A stretch of DNA of 64,000 nucleotides from Phoma sp. XZ068 (lineage: Eukaryota > Ascomycota > Dothideomycetes > Pleosporales > Didymellaceae), in contig RBKR01000027.1 of the NCBI GenBank assembly GCA_004835665.1, positions 248,001-312,000 of the forward strand, given 5' to 3'. The notes beneath the pieces were generated by a model. It was not told the origin of the DNA and searched no databases. It saw only the letters and a list, made by a program, of their open reading frames with translations. The translations under genes and the position numbers were made by a program. Shown here one piece after another: positions 1 to 11,234 of the stretch. Position 1 is the stretch's first letter. Every line of letters starts with the position of its first letter.

Positions 1-44
1 TCTGGCTGCGGCATTTCTGGGTGTGCAATGCTAACGAAGTACAG

Positions 45-529
45 AGCGACATCCATCGCTGACGGTCTTAACTTGCCTTTTGCGCTTATCCACAAAGAGC
101 GCACTCGTCCGAACGAGGTATCCAGAATGACCCTTGTCGGAGAGGTAGCTGGCAAGACCGCTATCCTTGTGGATGACATGGCGGACACCTGTGGCACTCT
201 GGTCAAGGCTGCAAGCGTTCTTATCGACCAAGGCGGGGCAAAGGACGCTATCGCCATTGTCACCCATGGTATCTTGAGCGGCACTGCTATTGAAGCCCTG
301 AACGGCAGCAGACTCAAGAAGATCGTTGTGACCAACACAGTGCCCCACGAGGAGAAGAAGGAGATTTGCGATCGCATCGAGACGATCGACATCAGTCCCA
401 CTGTAGGTGAACATGTGATGAACGATCAAGATTTGTTATCTGACAATTGTATAGCTTGCCGAGGCATGCAGACGTACCCACAATGGCGAGAGCGTGTCTT
501 TCCTTTTCAAGCATGCCCCCGTTGATTAA
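45..529 (+). CDS. Ribose-phosphate pyrophosphokinase (PRPP synthetase), 3' part
   Basis: This is the C-terminal part of PRPP synthetase, which makes phosphoribosyl pyrophosphate from ribose-5-phosphate and ATP for nucleotide, His and Trp synthesis. Exons are 45..402 and 455..529; the gene begins left of the window. The acceptor at 44 follows a CTAAC branch site at 31-35. Visible family sequence includes RATSIAD, HKERTRPNEVSRM and the PRPP-binding loop VDDMADTCGTL. Joining 402 to 455 replaces a read-through tail with LAEACRRTHNGESVSFLF, the usual end of the family, and stops at 527-529. The intron is 52 nt and lies in phase 0. Fungi carry several PRS paralogues and I cannot tell which one this is. 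Family identity is near certain; splice sites are read from sequence. Confidence 0.93.
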
Positions 530-3500
530 GTCCGGTATACCCCACACGAGCATAGACTTTCATTCATTGGCGTTGAGGAGTATTGGTCAAAACTACATTG
601 CGACTTTGCCAAATTTCAGGCTACCTTGATGAGTCCAAAAAGCTTCTGCATGCTCAAAGATGAGATCATCCGCCACATGGTGAAGCCACTGCTGTCAAAG
701 GAACAAAACGATGTCGCACTACGTCCGCATTAGTGACTGCGAATCTCGAAATACTATCTCTCGCTAGACTGCGGTAGGACACTAACCCACTGTCAAAGGG
801 TTTGACTTTGGCGGCAAGGCAACACATGCTTCGCATGGTGTGCATTGCGCTAATGCGACTAGCCTCGACATGGACCGCATCGGCCAAACTTTATGTTGTC
901 GTCAAACCAGCCAGCTCCAATTCAAGCTTGTTCGATTTTGTCCTACTCCCGCAGCTTTTCCGATACCTTGACCGCCACAAATCTCATTGTGTCGTATTTG
1001 TAAGTGGATTCAGCAAGTATTCACTCTACGGACCGCAAGCGCCCGGAACTTCGTTCGTCCTTCGTTCGCACTCTGGTACACTAACACAGCCCCTCGTTTT
1101 ACCACATTTGCATAGTTCACCGAGATCTGCGAACGATACGACGATCGGCTGCGTGGTTCTCACGTTGCCAAACATTCAAAATTCGGCACAGCATCACCAA
1201 AGGACCATTCACACAGTGGCGGATGCGTCCTTCCGGTACCCCTGCTCGGAGCTTTAGATGTTTCTCACGGTATACGGATGCCCCACACCTTCAGTTTCTC
1301 AAGCCTGCACGTCTCACGGACAGTGGTGGGAAGTATCGTTACTGGCCTCCGGTCGCTTCCTACATCTCGTGGTTTCGGTTTCGCATCCGCACCGAATTCG
1401 TGTTCTCCAGGTTCAGAAGCTGCCGCGGAGATATAACGATAATGATGCAACTTCAAGGCCACGCTGCCAGGTTCCGCAGGTAGTGTTACTCCTATTCAGA
1501 GCCATTCACCCAACTATCAACGGCATGGCAAGCTCACGAGGCCGCACTGGTGAAGACTGACTCGGCACAAGCGATGCGCTATCGCAACCGTTGTTTCGAC
1601 CACTTGCACCGAATACAAATGTATCCTTTCCTATCTCTGAGTCAACTTCTCTCTATGATCTGCATTTCATGACTTCTGTACAACAATTCTATACATGGCA
1701 ACTCGACTCAGAGATCGTCGCTGTTGAGCATCTTCATGCAACCTGCTAACACTAACTCCATCAGACCATCATACTGCGATGATGCTCAATTGGGCGGACG
1801 CTGATTTATCTCCGAAACCTCGCGTAATGCAGAACTGCATATTCTAAACGACAATGGAGGAAGGTATGACGTAAAGGATCCGCTGCATGGTATGTCGCAA
1901 GCCACAAATGCACAGATGTCAACTATTATGCAATGTCAAGAGGCTCGCAGGAGCACCAGAACGCCACAACACTGCCTCTTCGGCAACTTGGCAGAGTTAG
2001 ATGTGCATGTCCGTCCGAATACGGCGCAACCTCAGCTCCCGAGCTCCCCACCCCGCCCCGCTCCACCTCCTCATCTCGCTCACTGCAACTTTCCTCTCTC
2101 ATGCTCAAAACGCAGGGACTCAACGTCAAGAACCTAATCGCAGTCTAAATGGCTTCGATCGCCCCCAAAACCCCGAGTAAAGTGTGTCTTACCGCCCAAG
2201 CGCGCGCAAGTCATTTTGCCTCGCATGTGTCAAACGTTATACTCGCTCAGACCAGGTTACACGTGAAAAGTCCATATGCTTTGAACAGGACCGATAGAAC
2301 CGCGTCTACCGCGTAGAAGCGAACCCGCAAACCTTGCGTCCCGACTCGTGGCAGATGATGTGCATTAGGTTTGTATTCGTCTCGCGGAAGGCCCGACGGC
2401 ACAGTACTAGGAGCGTAATTACGAACACCAACTCCGGCCTCGCAACGAGGGCAATAATAACGTTTTGACAAGAGCCGCAAGTGCATGAGGCTGGCTGATC
2501 GGCGCTGCAGTGCTTACGCGTTCGATGTTTATCAGCGTGCGTTGACAACAAGTGGGAAAGTCTGGGATGCATGTCGTCGAAAGAAGAAAGAAATGACAAG
2601 GGGTGGCGATACTTTGCGAGTTCTTGCTTCAGTTGCTCTCTGTCTCGGCACATCTAGGGAAAGTGATAGCGAAAGCTTATACGTGGTGGATCATATGAGC
2701 GAGCTATCATTTCGCCCGGTCAAGCACAACTCTCACCGTCTCATTGACGACCTAGGAACCTAGCTGTAATTACATATCGAAGAATCGAAGGACCTAAATG
2801 AGGGCGTGCTGAACATCTCAAGCGTAGTGTTTATAATTTCGGTATCACATCAATATACATTTAGCATCTAGCATCAATACATCCTGCACAAAGCAACCTG
2901 CATCAGCTTTTACTGTACATATGCCGTAAATGCCCCATGCAACATGTACAACATGTGCAACACACTCGCCATCACTCTAGTTATTCAAATACAAGTCCAA
3001 ATCCAATGCCCAAACACAAATACATGCACATCCGACCCTTACAAATTTTATGTTCCTAATTTGCCCGTAGACATGTCTACAATGCAATCAACACCCACAA
3101 CAAACAAACAATGCATCAACCAGACATATACTTCTATACCACAGGCACTTATCAAACAACGCCACAACTTCTCACCACCCGCTTCCTCATCGCCACCCGC
3201 CAGACCTCCGGTACGTAGTTCAGCCGCCTGCCTGACGGTGCTACAAACACTACGAACACATCATCATCACACATTCAAAAGGTAGCTTGTACATTTAAAA
3301 AAAAAATGATAAAGACGGTGCAATAAGTACGTGCGGATTGCGAGCGTGCAGGCTGTGAACAAGTACCAAATGCTGCAAGTGTATCGTCGTCGCTCACTTT
3401 AGACCCACTGGACGCGTGCAGAGCTCAGCGCTGCTCTGCTGTGCATGGCGTGGTTTGCGGAGGTGTGTCGTGAAAGTAAGTAGGTGAGGGTGGAAGTATC

Positions 3501-3779
3501 GACACACATGCTCGAAGTAGACTTGTGCTTGTGCTTGAGCATAATATGGGAGGGAGGCGAGGTGAATAAGAGGATTCGAGGTTATGGGGGATAGGAAGGG
3601 GTGAAATGATAAGTACGTGGTTTGAGTTGAAACTTCAAGGCGATGAGATATATACAAGAACCCTACCCTACGGCTAGGGATTGTGCACGAGAGAAGGCCC
3701 AGAGGGATTATCTATTGGTGTCATAGTATTTTTTTATCCAAACACATCGCACAGGAGTGTTATGTACAATGGCTTACTG
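530..3779. other. Gene-free stretch, 3.2 kb
   Basis: No ORF here resembles a known family, and none combines a good start with coherent composition. The longest (about 150 codons, 802-1257) reads as random peptide. The right third, from about 2850, is A/C-rich and simple, and is probably the 3' flank of the PrpF-like gene. A run of A lies near 3297. I found no tRNA or transposon signature by eye. Confidence 0.6.
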
Positions 3780-5672
3780 CTACTCCCTACCATCCCCCTT
3801 CCCACTCGACGCTTTACCCCACCGCGCTTCCCTCATGCGATCCCTCTCAATCATCTCTCTCATAGCCACCTCCTCGCTCTCGTCCCTCCTCGAGGTAAGC
3901 GACTCGCCGGTTTTGGAGAGCTTGAGTCGGTGTGTCCTCTGGCCGGCTTTCTTCTTCGCCTGCAGCTTCTCCGTCTTCTTCGTCTGCTCTCGTAGCCGCT
4001 TTGTCTTTCTCGCGTGCTGTTTGGCCCAGTGATGCCAATCTGTTGCCTTGGCTGCAGATGTTGGGATGGGTGCATGCGAGACGGCGGATGCGCTGTTCTC
4101 TGGCGCAGCGTCTGGGGACGGCGATTTGGGAGCTTTGCTGGAGGATGAGTAACGGCGGATTTTCGAAAAGCCGAGGGATTCGAGGGATGTCGAGTCGTTT
4201 GTGGACTCGGCGAGTTCAGCTTCTTCCTCTTCGCCTGCAAATAGCTCCTTGATTGACTGGCCGCGGCTTTCAAGCACGAAGGCCATGCCCAGGGAGTGCG
4301 AGCCGTTGGACCCGTGGACACTTTGTAGTGTTGTTTCTGCGGGCTTGATGGCTGGGTTGTCTGTCCAGAAGGTTGTCCCTTCAAAGAGACGCTTCGCTGT
4401 CCTGTACACTGTCGCGTTGACAGGTATGAGTTTGTTGTTCTCATCCATTGTCGCGTCCACCTGCAGGCGTCCACTCGCATGACCGATGGTGATGGCACCG
4501 TCCATGACGGGCTCAGGCGCAAGCAGTTGTTCGACGACCGTTCCCGGAATGCGGGCGGCGACTGCCGTGGTCAAAGCTGCTGTGAGCGGGATGGCGCGAT
4601 GTGGTTGGGCATCGGAGATGAAGCGAACAACGAGATCGGTCTGCGAGGTCTGCAGTGTCTGGCCTGAGAGGACAGGGTGCTCTGAGGACATGGAGATGAG
4701 ACCGATTTTGGGGACGGTGCGAGGAACGACGTCTTCGGTGGGGGCGATGCCCATGGCGACTGCTGCCGCTCTGCGTATACGTTCGAGGAGGGCGAGCTTA
4801 TCGGGCAGCTTGTTGAAGTCGTTGGGCAGGATGGTGCCGTCGACGCCGACATCACTTGCGCGTAGAAAGACGCAGGGATTGGCGCCGTCGACGCAGGTAA
4901 CGTTGTAGTCTAGGAAGCGATCGATCTTGTTGCCAGTGGGCAGCACTTGCCCCGTCTTGCTTCCGTAGGGCTGCTCGAAGTCTAGCTTGATCCTGGAGCC
5001 AGGACCGGTGACGCCATCCACGGTGTAGTTGCCGACGACAGCAGCCTGTCCGCCAGCGACGTCGAACGTGGCGTTGATCATCTTTCCCGTGTTGGTATTG
5101 CGAATGCGGACGGTGACCTGGCCGTTGCCCTGGGCATATATGCGCGGCGGCAGCAAGCCAGCGTTGTAGGCGTAGGGGCCGATGGCGCTGCTCATGTTGC
5201 CGCAGTTGCCGGCGACGTCGACCTCGTCGTTCTCGATGCCCATGCCGACGAAGGTGTAGTCGACGTCAATGCCGTTGACCGCCGCTCCTCTGGTCTTGAC
5301 ATTGGCTACCAGCTGGCGCGCGGCGTCAAGGCTCTTGTGATTGAGCCTGTCCGCAATGGCCTGCTTGGGTATGACGGTCCTCGCGCCGTGGGGCTCGACC
5401 AGGCAGATCTTGCTAAGGCTCGAGATGCCGGCGCCCATGCCGTCCAGTTGGCGGCCAAAGGCATCGCCGCTGCCTATGACCTGGCGGAAGAGGGACGGCC
5501 ATTTCGCGCGGTCGCGCGGGAGGTGCTGGGGCTGGAAGACGACGGCGCGCGAGGTGCCGCCGCGGTAGTAGGCGGCGGTGACGGGCGTCTGGATGGGCGT
5601 CTTGGGCTGCGGCGTGTCACCGTGGGACATGTAGGCTCGGATGCGCAGAGGGAGGGACGGCGGCGGCCTCAT
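3780..5672 (-). CDS. PrpF-family (DUF453) isomerase with long C-terminal extension
   Basis: The protein belongs to the PrpF / 4-oxalomesaconate tautomerase-like family, which has a diaminopimelate-epimerase fold and isomerises double bonds in small tricarboxylic acids. The start at 5672 gives 630 aa with no intron; an in-frame ATG at 5630 (MSHGDTPQP) is an alternative. Everything upstream to 5771 in this frame lacks an ATG. Family motifs are AAYYRGGTSRAVVF near residue 30, GSGDAFGRQLDGMG, GNCGNMSSAIGP and the final core block VYRTAKRLFEGTTFW near residue 430. The short Arg-rich N-terminus (MRPPPSLPLRIRAY) could be a mitochondrial signal. The last ~195 residues lie beyond the usual end of the family: an acidic stretch, a Ser/Pro-rich linker, then a very basic Lys/Arg helix. 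Substrate is unknown. The gene is divergent from the GrpE gene. Confidence 0.85.
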   Translation of the reverse strand: MRPPPSLPLRIRAYMSHGDTPQPKTPIQTPVTAAYYRGGTSRAVVFQPQHLPRDRAKWPSLFRQVIGSGDAFGRQLDGMGAGISSLSKICLVEPHGARTVIPKQAIADRLNHKSLDAARQLVANVKTRGAAVNGIDVDYTFVGMGIENDEVDVAGNCGNMSSAIGPYAYNAGLLPPRIYAQGNGQVTVRIRNTNTGKMINATFDVAGGQAAVVGNYTVDGVTGPGSRIKLDFEQPYGSKTGQVLPTGNKIDRFLDYNVTCVDGANPCVFLRASDVGVDGTILPNDFNKLPDKLALLERIRRAAAVAMGIAPTEDVVPRTVPKIGLISMSSEHPVLSGQTLQTSQTDLVVRFISDAQPHRAIPLTAALTTAVAARIPGTVVEQLLAPEPVMDGAITIGHASGRLQVDATMDENNKLIPVNATVYRTAKRLFEGTTFWTDNPAIKPAETTLQSVHGSNGSHSLGMAFVLESRGQSIKELFAGEEEEAELAESTNDSTSLESLGFSKIRRYSSSSKAPKSPSPDAAPENSASAVSHAPIPTSAAKATDWHHWAKQHARKTKRLREQTKKTEKLQAKKKAGQRTHRLKLSKTGESLTSRRDESEEVAMREMIERDRMREARWGKASSGKGDGRE

Positions 5673-5919
5673 AGCGCATCTTTGCGCAGCGTTGCCTCGC
5701 AGAGCTTGGAGCGTGCAGGGCGATGGAGCTGCTCGGAATCGCAGGCCGAGGTGCGGCACAGCTGTTCGCACGGTCCCTCCGCGACAACCTCCGCGATGAC
5801 CTCCGAAATTTTGTGCCGCATGCTCCTGCTGTCTGCACCATCACATCGTCTTCCACCTGCGCCTCGTCCAGCACGCCTATCCCGTTCCTCCATCTCCCAC
5901 TCCCACGCCACACTCCATA
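5673..5919. promoter_or_regulatory. Shared divergent promoter, PrpF-like / GrpE
   Basis: The 247 bp between the two divergent start codons must hold both promoters and 5' leaders. It is C-rich towards the GrpE side and contains no obvious TATA box. This assignment rests only on gene orientation. Confidence 0.4.
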
Positions 5920-6649
5920 ATGTTCCAAAGAAGCCTCCTCCGCGCCTCGAGACAGGTTGCCGTCCGCCCTGCCGCCTTTGCGCCCATCAGACAGCAAGTC
6001 GCACGCACACGAGTCGCCGCGCCCGCCGTCCGGTGGTACTCAGACGCGCCCGCAGCAAAGGAGGGCGAGGCTGCCGAGAAGAAGGAGGATGCGCCCAAGG
6101 ATGAGTCAGCGCAGTTGAAGGAGCAGCTCGAGAAGAAGGACAAGGAGATTGTCGACCTGAAGGTACGCCAGCTTGGTCCAATTGCTCAAATGCACCCACT
6201 AACACCAACGGCAGGACAAATACCTCCGCTCAGTTGCCGATTTCCGCAACCTCCAGGAGCGCACCGCGCGCGAGACCAAGGCTGCCAAGGACTTTGCCAT
6301 TCAGCGCTTCGCCCGCGACCTCGTCGAGTCCGTCGACAATCTCGACCGCGCCCTCTCCACTGTTGCGCCCGAGAAGCTCAAGGGCGACAACCAAGACCTC
6401 TCCTCCCTGCACGAGGGCGTCAAGATGACCGACGGCATCCTGATCAACACACTGAAGAAGCACGGCCTCGAGCGCTTCGACCCCTCCGAGACCAGCGAGA
6501 AGTTCGACCCCAACGTCCACGAGGCTGTCTTCATGGCACCCCAGCCTGGCAAGGAGGATGGCACCGTCTTCTTCACCCAGCAAAAGGGCTTCTACCTCAA
6601 CGGACGCGTCCTGAGGCCCGCCAAGGTCGGCGTTGTCAAGAACGCCTAA
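5920..6649 (+). CDS. mge1: Mitochondrial GrpE nucleotide-exchange factor (Mge1-like)
   Basis: GrpE promotes ADP release from mitochondrial Hsp70 and is needed for protein import and folding in the matrix. Exons are 5920..6162 and 6215..6649, giving 225 aa. The 52 nt intron runs from GTACGC to GGCAG with a CTAAC branch site. Residues 1-40 form an Arg/Ala-rich mitochondrial presequence ending around RWYSDAP. A charged coiled coil follows (QLKEQLEKKDKEIVDLK), then DKYLRSVADFRNLQERT, which is typical of the GrpE dimer helix. The C-terminal beta domain reads FDPNVHEAVFMAPQ and ends GFYLNGRVLRPAKVGVVKNA. Length fits the fungal family. Without splicing the frame runs into unrelated sequence, so the intron is well supported. 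Confidence 0.95.
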
Positions 6650-7199
6650 GCACCGCATTCGCCGCATTTTATGATTTTACCCGCTCCCGTGTTTGGGGAG
6701 CCTTTGCACTCGCATCTGTATGAGTATTTGTCTGGCTCGGTACGGCTGCACCTGGATGGTTATATTTGGGCATGGTACATTGGGCACGGCGTTGTTGTAC
6801 ACCATATAGCACGACTTGTGCCGTTTTCCGCATCACGTCTCTGTATATTCCCCTCTCACGCATCTCAAAAAGCTCGGCGGCAAAAGGAGCTGCTATTGTA
6901 CATTGTAATATTAGTCACGAAGGAGGTTGCTACGATAGATGGAAGATCCATCACGAATGCAAATGTTGCATACCAACACTATGCGAATGTGCATACCATC
7001 ACGATGCGAGTGTGTACATCTGCCCAGTCGCATCACATCAGCTCATTACGTGCCACGTGATTTGTAATCCGCTCATTCCTCTGCGTGTGCTTTCAACTGA
7101 TGGCTGTACAACACTAGCGGCTGAACCCTTAAACGGGAGCACATCGCGAACACGCCGTCATCACAACACCATTACCTTCAATGCCAGAATTCATCCCGA
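6650..7199. other. Intergenic: GrpE 3' flank and promoter of the Zn2Cys6 gene
   Basis: This is 550 bp between two genes on the same strand. No credible coding exon or RNA gene was seen. It should contain the GrpE terminator and the regulator's promoter. Confidence 0.5.
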
Positions 7200-9374
7200 A
7201 TGGCCCCAAGTGCAATGTCAACTTCAGGTCTACCACGAAAGAGACAGAAGCTTACCACTACCGCTTGTGAGCCATGTCGAAGCCGAAAGATTCGCTGTGA
7301 CGGCAACAAGCCCAGCTGTGAAGCATGCTCGAAGCGCTCCCAACAGTGCATCTACCACACGACTACCGACATCCAGAGCGCGAATGTATACGTCGATTCA
7401 TTGGTAGATCGCGTATCTCAATTGGAGCAAGAGCTGAACAGCGCACGTACGACCATCTTGAGACTGTCAACTGCTCCAGAAATCCCCGCACCACCACCGC
7501 AACATCACAATATCGACCCCAGGTTACTTCCTGACTATGGCATGTCAGCTGAATCCAGCTCTGTCGACGCAATGGGCGGCGATGCCGGTATGGCGGACAA
7601 GTCAGGTGACGACCACACCTTCTACGGCAGTTCATCAGCCCTTGGATTCACACGCCAGGTATATGGGACCATCCTCCAGAAGGACAATGGACCAATAGAC
7701 CCCGAGTTAACAGGAGCACCATCACTGGCGCATCAATTGCCAATCTTACCTGCGTCCGCAGCAGCCTACGTTGCACCAGAAAACTTCTCGCTCTTGCCCA
7801 GAGAGCTGGCCGACCGCCTCATGTACCTGTACTGGGACCGAGTTCACGTTCTCTACCCATTCGTGCACAAAGCTTCATTCAGTCAAGCCTACGACGACCT
7901 TTGGAAACCTTCAGTGGAACATCGTCGAAGCAACAGCCCAGGGTTAGGGCTCGGCGCCTCGAAGGATTCAGGCCCATCATCAGTCATCTTCCATTGTGCT
8001 TTCAATGCTGCGTTGGCGCTCGGCATGCAGTTTTCTGATTTACCGCTGAGCGAGAAGGAACGACTCTCTTCTGCCTGTCTTGCCAAGTCTAAGGACCTGC
8101 TGAGACTGGACCTTTTCGATGAGGGCAACATAGCGCTTGTCCAGACGCTTCTGCTCTTGACACAGTACTTTCAATCCACCAATTCGCCGAGCAAGTGCTG
8201 GACTTCAATTGGTCTAGCATGTAGGTTGGCACAGGGACTTGGGCTGCACATCGAGGAGGACCGCTTCGAGCAGCCGTTCAGCGTCGCCGACCGTGAAATG
8301 AGGAGGCGTGTGTGGCATGGCTGTGTGACTATGGATATTATTGTGAGCATGACGCTTGGGCGACCTGCAATGCTCATTGGGTCCAGAGCTCGAAGCCTTC
8401 CAGCTCCGATCGATGGAGATGATGAACTTTCAGGTTGGGGCTCCCAGGAGACCAGTCTATCCTCGATCCACTTCTTCAAAGAAACTGTCAAGCTCTACCG
8501 GATTATTGGACGGATTCTACTGAACATATACAAAGTCAACGACGAGTATCATGAAAAATCGGAATCCGCAGATGAGGGCATAAAAGACGAGAACCTGTTG
8601 GAGTTTGAGAATGAGCTAACCCAGTTCACTGATGAGCTACCAACAGCCCTCAAATGGCAGTCGCCTGGACAAGACTCTCAAGATTCAACCGGCGTCCTCG
8701 CACGTCAGTCGCACGTCCTACACGTCAGAGTCTTGCATGCACGTATTCTGCTGTTCCGCCCTGCTTTCTTGCAATTCTGCCGATCGTACAAAGCCGCGAA
8801 TGGCGTCCAAGTGCCTGTACGCAACGAGAAGGTAGAGGGAGACGACATGTCATTTGCACTAGCCTGTGTCCGCACCGCTCTTGAACTCATCAAATCTGTT
8901 AACGAGTATTCAGCTACAGAGGCTACTGGTGCTTGGTGGTACAACGTCTTTTATACACGCACAGCTGCGATGGTAGTTCTCCTGTCTGGTGTCTGCGCGC
9001 CAATCTGCGAAGCCGTCGGGGACGAGTCATGGCAAGAGTCCTGGACCAGCTGTGTTGAGATCTTGACGAAGAATCTGCCTCAATTTACACCGGTCAAGTC
9101 GTGTCTGACCACGCTGACGGCACTCCGACAGAATGTAATCCGTGAGAGAAATGGAATTGGACTCGATGGAAGAGATCGCCTACCAGAGAAAGTTACAGAT
9201 GAACAGGAGACCATCGCCCGGGATACCCTTTCGAATGAGAATGCTACAAACGTACCGGACCCCATGACTGATTACAGCTATCATCTACTCGACTCAACAT
9301 TCGACCCGTTCAGTTTCGTCGAGTCCGACTTATTCACCGACTTTGGCTTCGACTTCACGCAACCACTAATCTGA
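7200..9374 (+). CDS. Zn2Cys6 fungal transcription factor
   Basis: This is a single-exon gene for a 724 aa nuclear regulator. The binuclear zinc cluster spans residues 23-50 with Cys at 23, 26, 33, 40, 43 and 50 (spacing 2-6-6-2-6). A basic stretch RKRQK precedes it and a short coiled coil (VDSLVDRVSQLEQEL, about 65-80) follows it, as expected for dimeric binding to CGG half-sites. The middle-homology (fungal_trans) region covers about residues 200-500 and includes LADRLMYLYWDRVHVLYPFVH and the block around RLAQGLGLHIEEDRFEQ. The C-terminus is acidic and aromatic (DPFSFVESDLFTDFGFDF), a plausible activation domain. Its stop lies only 29 bp from the stop of the convergent acyl-CoA ligase gene. 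The target pathway cannot be told from sequence. Confidence 0.93.
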   Translation: MAPSAMSTSGLPRKRQKLTTTACEPCRSRKIRCDGNKPSCEACSKRSQQCIYHTTTDIQSANVYVDSLVDRVSQLEQELNSARTTILRLSTAPEIPAPPPQHHNIDPRLLPDYGMSAESSSVDAMGGDAGMADKSGDDHTFYGSSSALGFTRQVYGTILQKDNGPIDPELTGAPSLAHQLPILPASAAAYVAPENFSLLPRELADRLMYLYWDRVHVLYPFVHKASFSQAYDDLWKPSVEHRRSNSPGLGLGASKDSGPSSVIFHCAFNAALALGMQFSDLPLSEKERLSSACLAKSKDLLRLDLFDEGNIALVQTLLLLTQYFQSTNSPSKCWTSIGLACRLAQGLGLHIEEDRFEQPFSVADREMRRRVWHGCVTMDIIVSMTLGRPAMLIGSRARSLPAPIDGDDELSGWGSQETSLSSIHFFKETVKLYRIIGRILLNIYKVNDEYHEKSESADEGIKDENLLEFENELTQFTDELPTALKWQSPGQDSQDSTGVLARQSHVLHVRVLHARILLFRPAFLQFCRSYKAANGVQVPVRNEKVEGDDMSFALACVRTALELIKSVNEYSATEATGAWWYNVFYTRTAAMVVLLSGVCAPICEAVGDESWQESWTSCVEILTKNLPQFTPVKSCLTTLTALRQNVIRERNGIGLDGRDRLPEKVTDEQETIARDTLSNENATNVPDPMTDYSYHLLDSTFDPFSFVESDLFTDFGFDFTQPLI

Positions 9375-9403
9375 TGGGAATTGCGTACTCTCTATAACCA
9401 CTC

Positions 9404-11234
9404 TTATAACTTCGCACCCTGTTCCCGCTTCGCCAGCAGCCTCAGATCTTTTCTCAAGATCTTCCCACTCGGCGACTTCGGAATCGCGTCCAAAAATACC
9501 ACACCCCCTCTCAGCTGCTTATGACTTGCGACATTCTTCTTGACATACTCCACAATCTGCTGCCCGCTGATCTTCTTCGCATCGGCAACAACATACGCCC
9601 TCGGCACCTCGTTTGTGCCCCCATCTGCGTCAACGCCGATGACCGCCGCATCAAGGATATCGTCGTGGTTTAGCAGCAGCGCCTCCAGCTCTGCCGGCGC
9701 AACCTGCAAACCCTTGTACTTGATGAGCTCCTTCTTGCGATCCACAATGTAGAACAGGCCGTCACGGAACTCAGCAATGTCGCCCGTGTGAAACCAGTCT
9801 CCCGTAAACGCCTCCTGGTTCGCAGCCTCATTCTGATAATACCCTTTACACACGACCGGACCCTTGACCAGCACCTCACCCGGCTTCCCGGGCTCGACGT
9901 CTTTCCCGTCGTCATCGACGATACGGGCGAGCATGTTGGGAATCAGCGGCGACACCGAACCAGTATCGTCACTCATATCCATGGGCATTACTGTCGCGCT
10001 CCCCGTCGTCTCGCTCAGTCCCCACGTCTGACTTATAAAGCAATCCGGCCCGCCAAGTTTCTGGCTCGCAGCGTGTTGTAGTTCTTTGCCGAGCGGCGCG
10101 GCACCGCTAATTGCTATCTCCAAGGTCTTGAACTGGTCCGTTACCGCAGGGCTCTTTGCAATCAAGAGATATATCGGCGGCACGGTGAAGAAGAAGGTGA
10201 TACCGTACTTCTTGTTGTAATCGAGGAACTGGGCGAAGTCAAAGCGCGGCATCCAGTACACAGGGCCGCCCATGTAGAACGGGTTGATCAGGTAGCCTTG
10301 GATGCCCGCAATGTGGGCAATCGGGAGATGTGCGAGAGTGCGGTAGGAGAAGGGCGGGGAGCGTGTATTGCGTGAGGTGAGCCAGGATTTGAACATATCG
10401 CCGGGGATCACAGCTTCGGCAACGAGGTTGGTGTGGGAGAGTTTGACACCTACACTTGTCAGTCAAACGCACTGTACGCGTACAGGCAAGAGAAACAGTA
10501 CCTTTCGGCAGCCCCGTCGTCCCACTGCTGTATATCAGCACCACCAGACTATTCTCCAACACCTCGGGATCCGTAATCCGCTCCCACTCCAACCTCTCCC
10601 CCTCATCAATCAAATTCCCACCTAACCCACCATTCTCCCGCACAACCCTCAAACTCCACTCCGCACCTTCACTCATCACCACCACCCTCCCCCCTCCATT
10701 CCGCCCCCACCCCGCCTCCTCCGCAGCCTGCACAGCTACCCCCCTCGTCGCCTCACTCGTAACCAACACCTTACTCCCCGCCCCAACAATCTGCTTCCCC
10801 AATTCCCCCGCCGTACTCGCCGCCGATGCAGCGCTGAACACGCCGCCCGCGCCTATCACACCGTATGCCAGCACAGGGAGCAAGTAGTGTCCCGTTGAGA
10901 TTACGGAGCATATATCTTTTCCTGGCCCATGCGCGCCAATGCCGTAGTGGCGACGCAGGGCAGCGGATGTAGCCTGTGTGAGGTGGCGGGTACGGGCGAC
11001 GGTGAGGACGAGCGAGGGGTCTGCGGCGGAGATGTGGACTGGTGTTTTTTCGGTGGTGAGGGAGTGTGGCGAGTCTTTTGGGGGATGTTGTGTTAGTTGG
11101 GATTTGTAGAACGAGGGAGTGAGAAGTGTGGATTTACCGAAGAGGAGGGTGAGGATGTCGAGGGCGGGGACAGGGTAGGAAGTTGCTGCGCGGTAGAAGG
11201 TGCCGTCCTTCGTTCTGTCGACGATTGTGGTCAT
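9404..11234 (-). CDS. Peroxisomal acyl-CoA ligase (4-coumarate-CoA-ligase-like)
   Basis: This is an ANL-superfamily enzyme that activates a carboxylic acid with ATP and joins it to CoA. Proposed exons in transcript order are 11138..11234, 10502..11074 and 9404..10449, giving 571 aa. The second intron (52 nt) is required because the frame breaks. The first (63 nt, GTAAAT donor, CTAAC branch) is in frame and is inferred because it joins TLLF to DSPHSL as in relatives. Motifs are the P-loop YSSGTTGLPKG (about 213-223, split by the intron), QTWGLSETTG, FHTGD, and the hinge YIVDRKKELIKYKGLQV. The catalytic Lys region PKSPSGKILRK lies near the end. The final tripeptide AKL is a peroxisomal targeting signal type 1. 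Likely substrates are aromatic or fatty acids for peroxisomal oxidation. An upstream in-frame ATG at 11300 is less likely as the start. Confidence 0.9.

Noticed and set aside
31..429. 132-codon minus-strand ORF over the PRPP synthetase exon
   Set aside because: It is a shadow of the real exon on the opposite strand and has no family resemblance.
3681..3995. 104-codon plus-strand ORF overlapping the PrpF 3' end
   Set aside because: It overlaps the basic tail of the PrpF gene antisense and has Leu/Arg repeats typical of such shadows.
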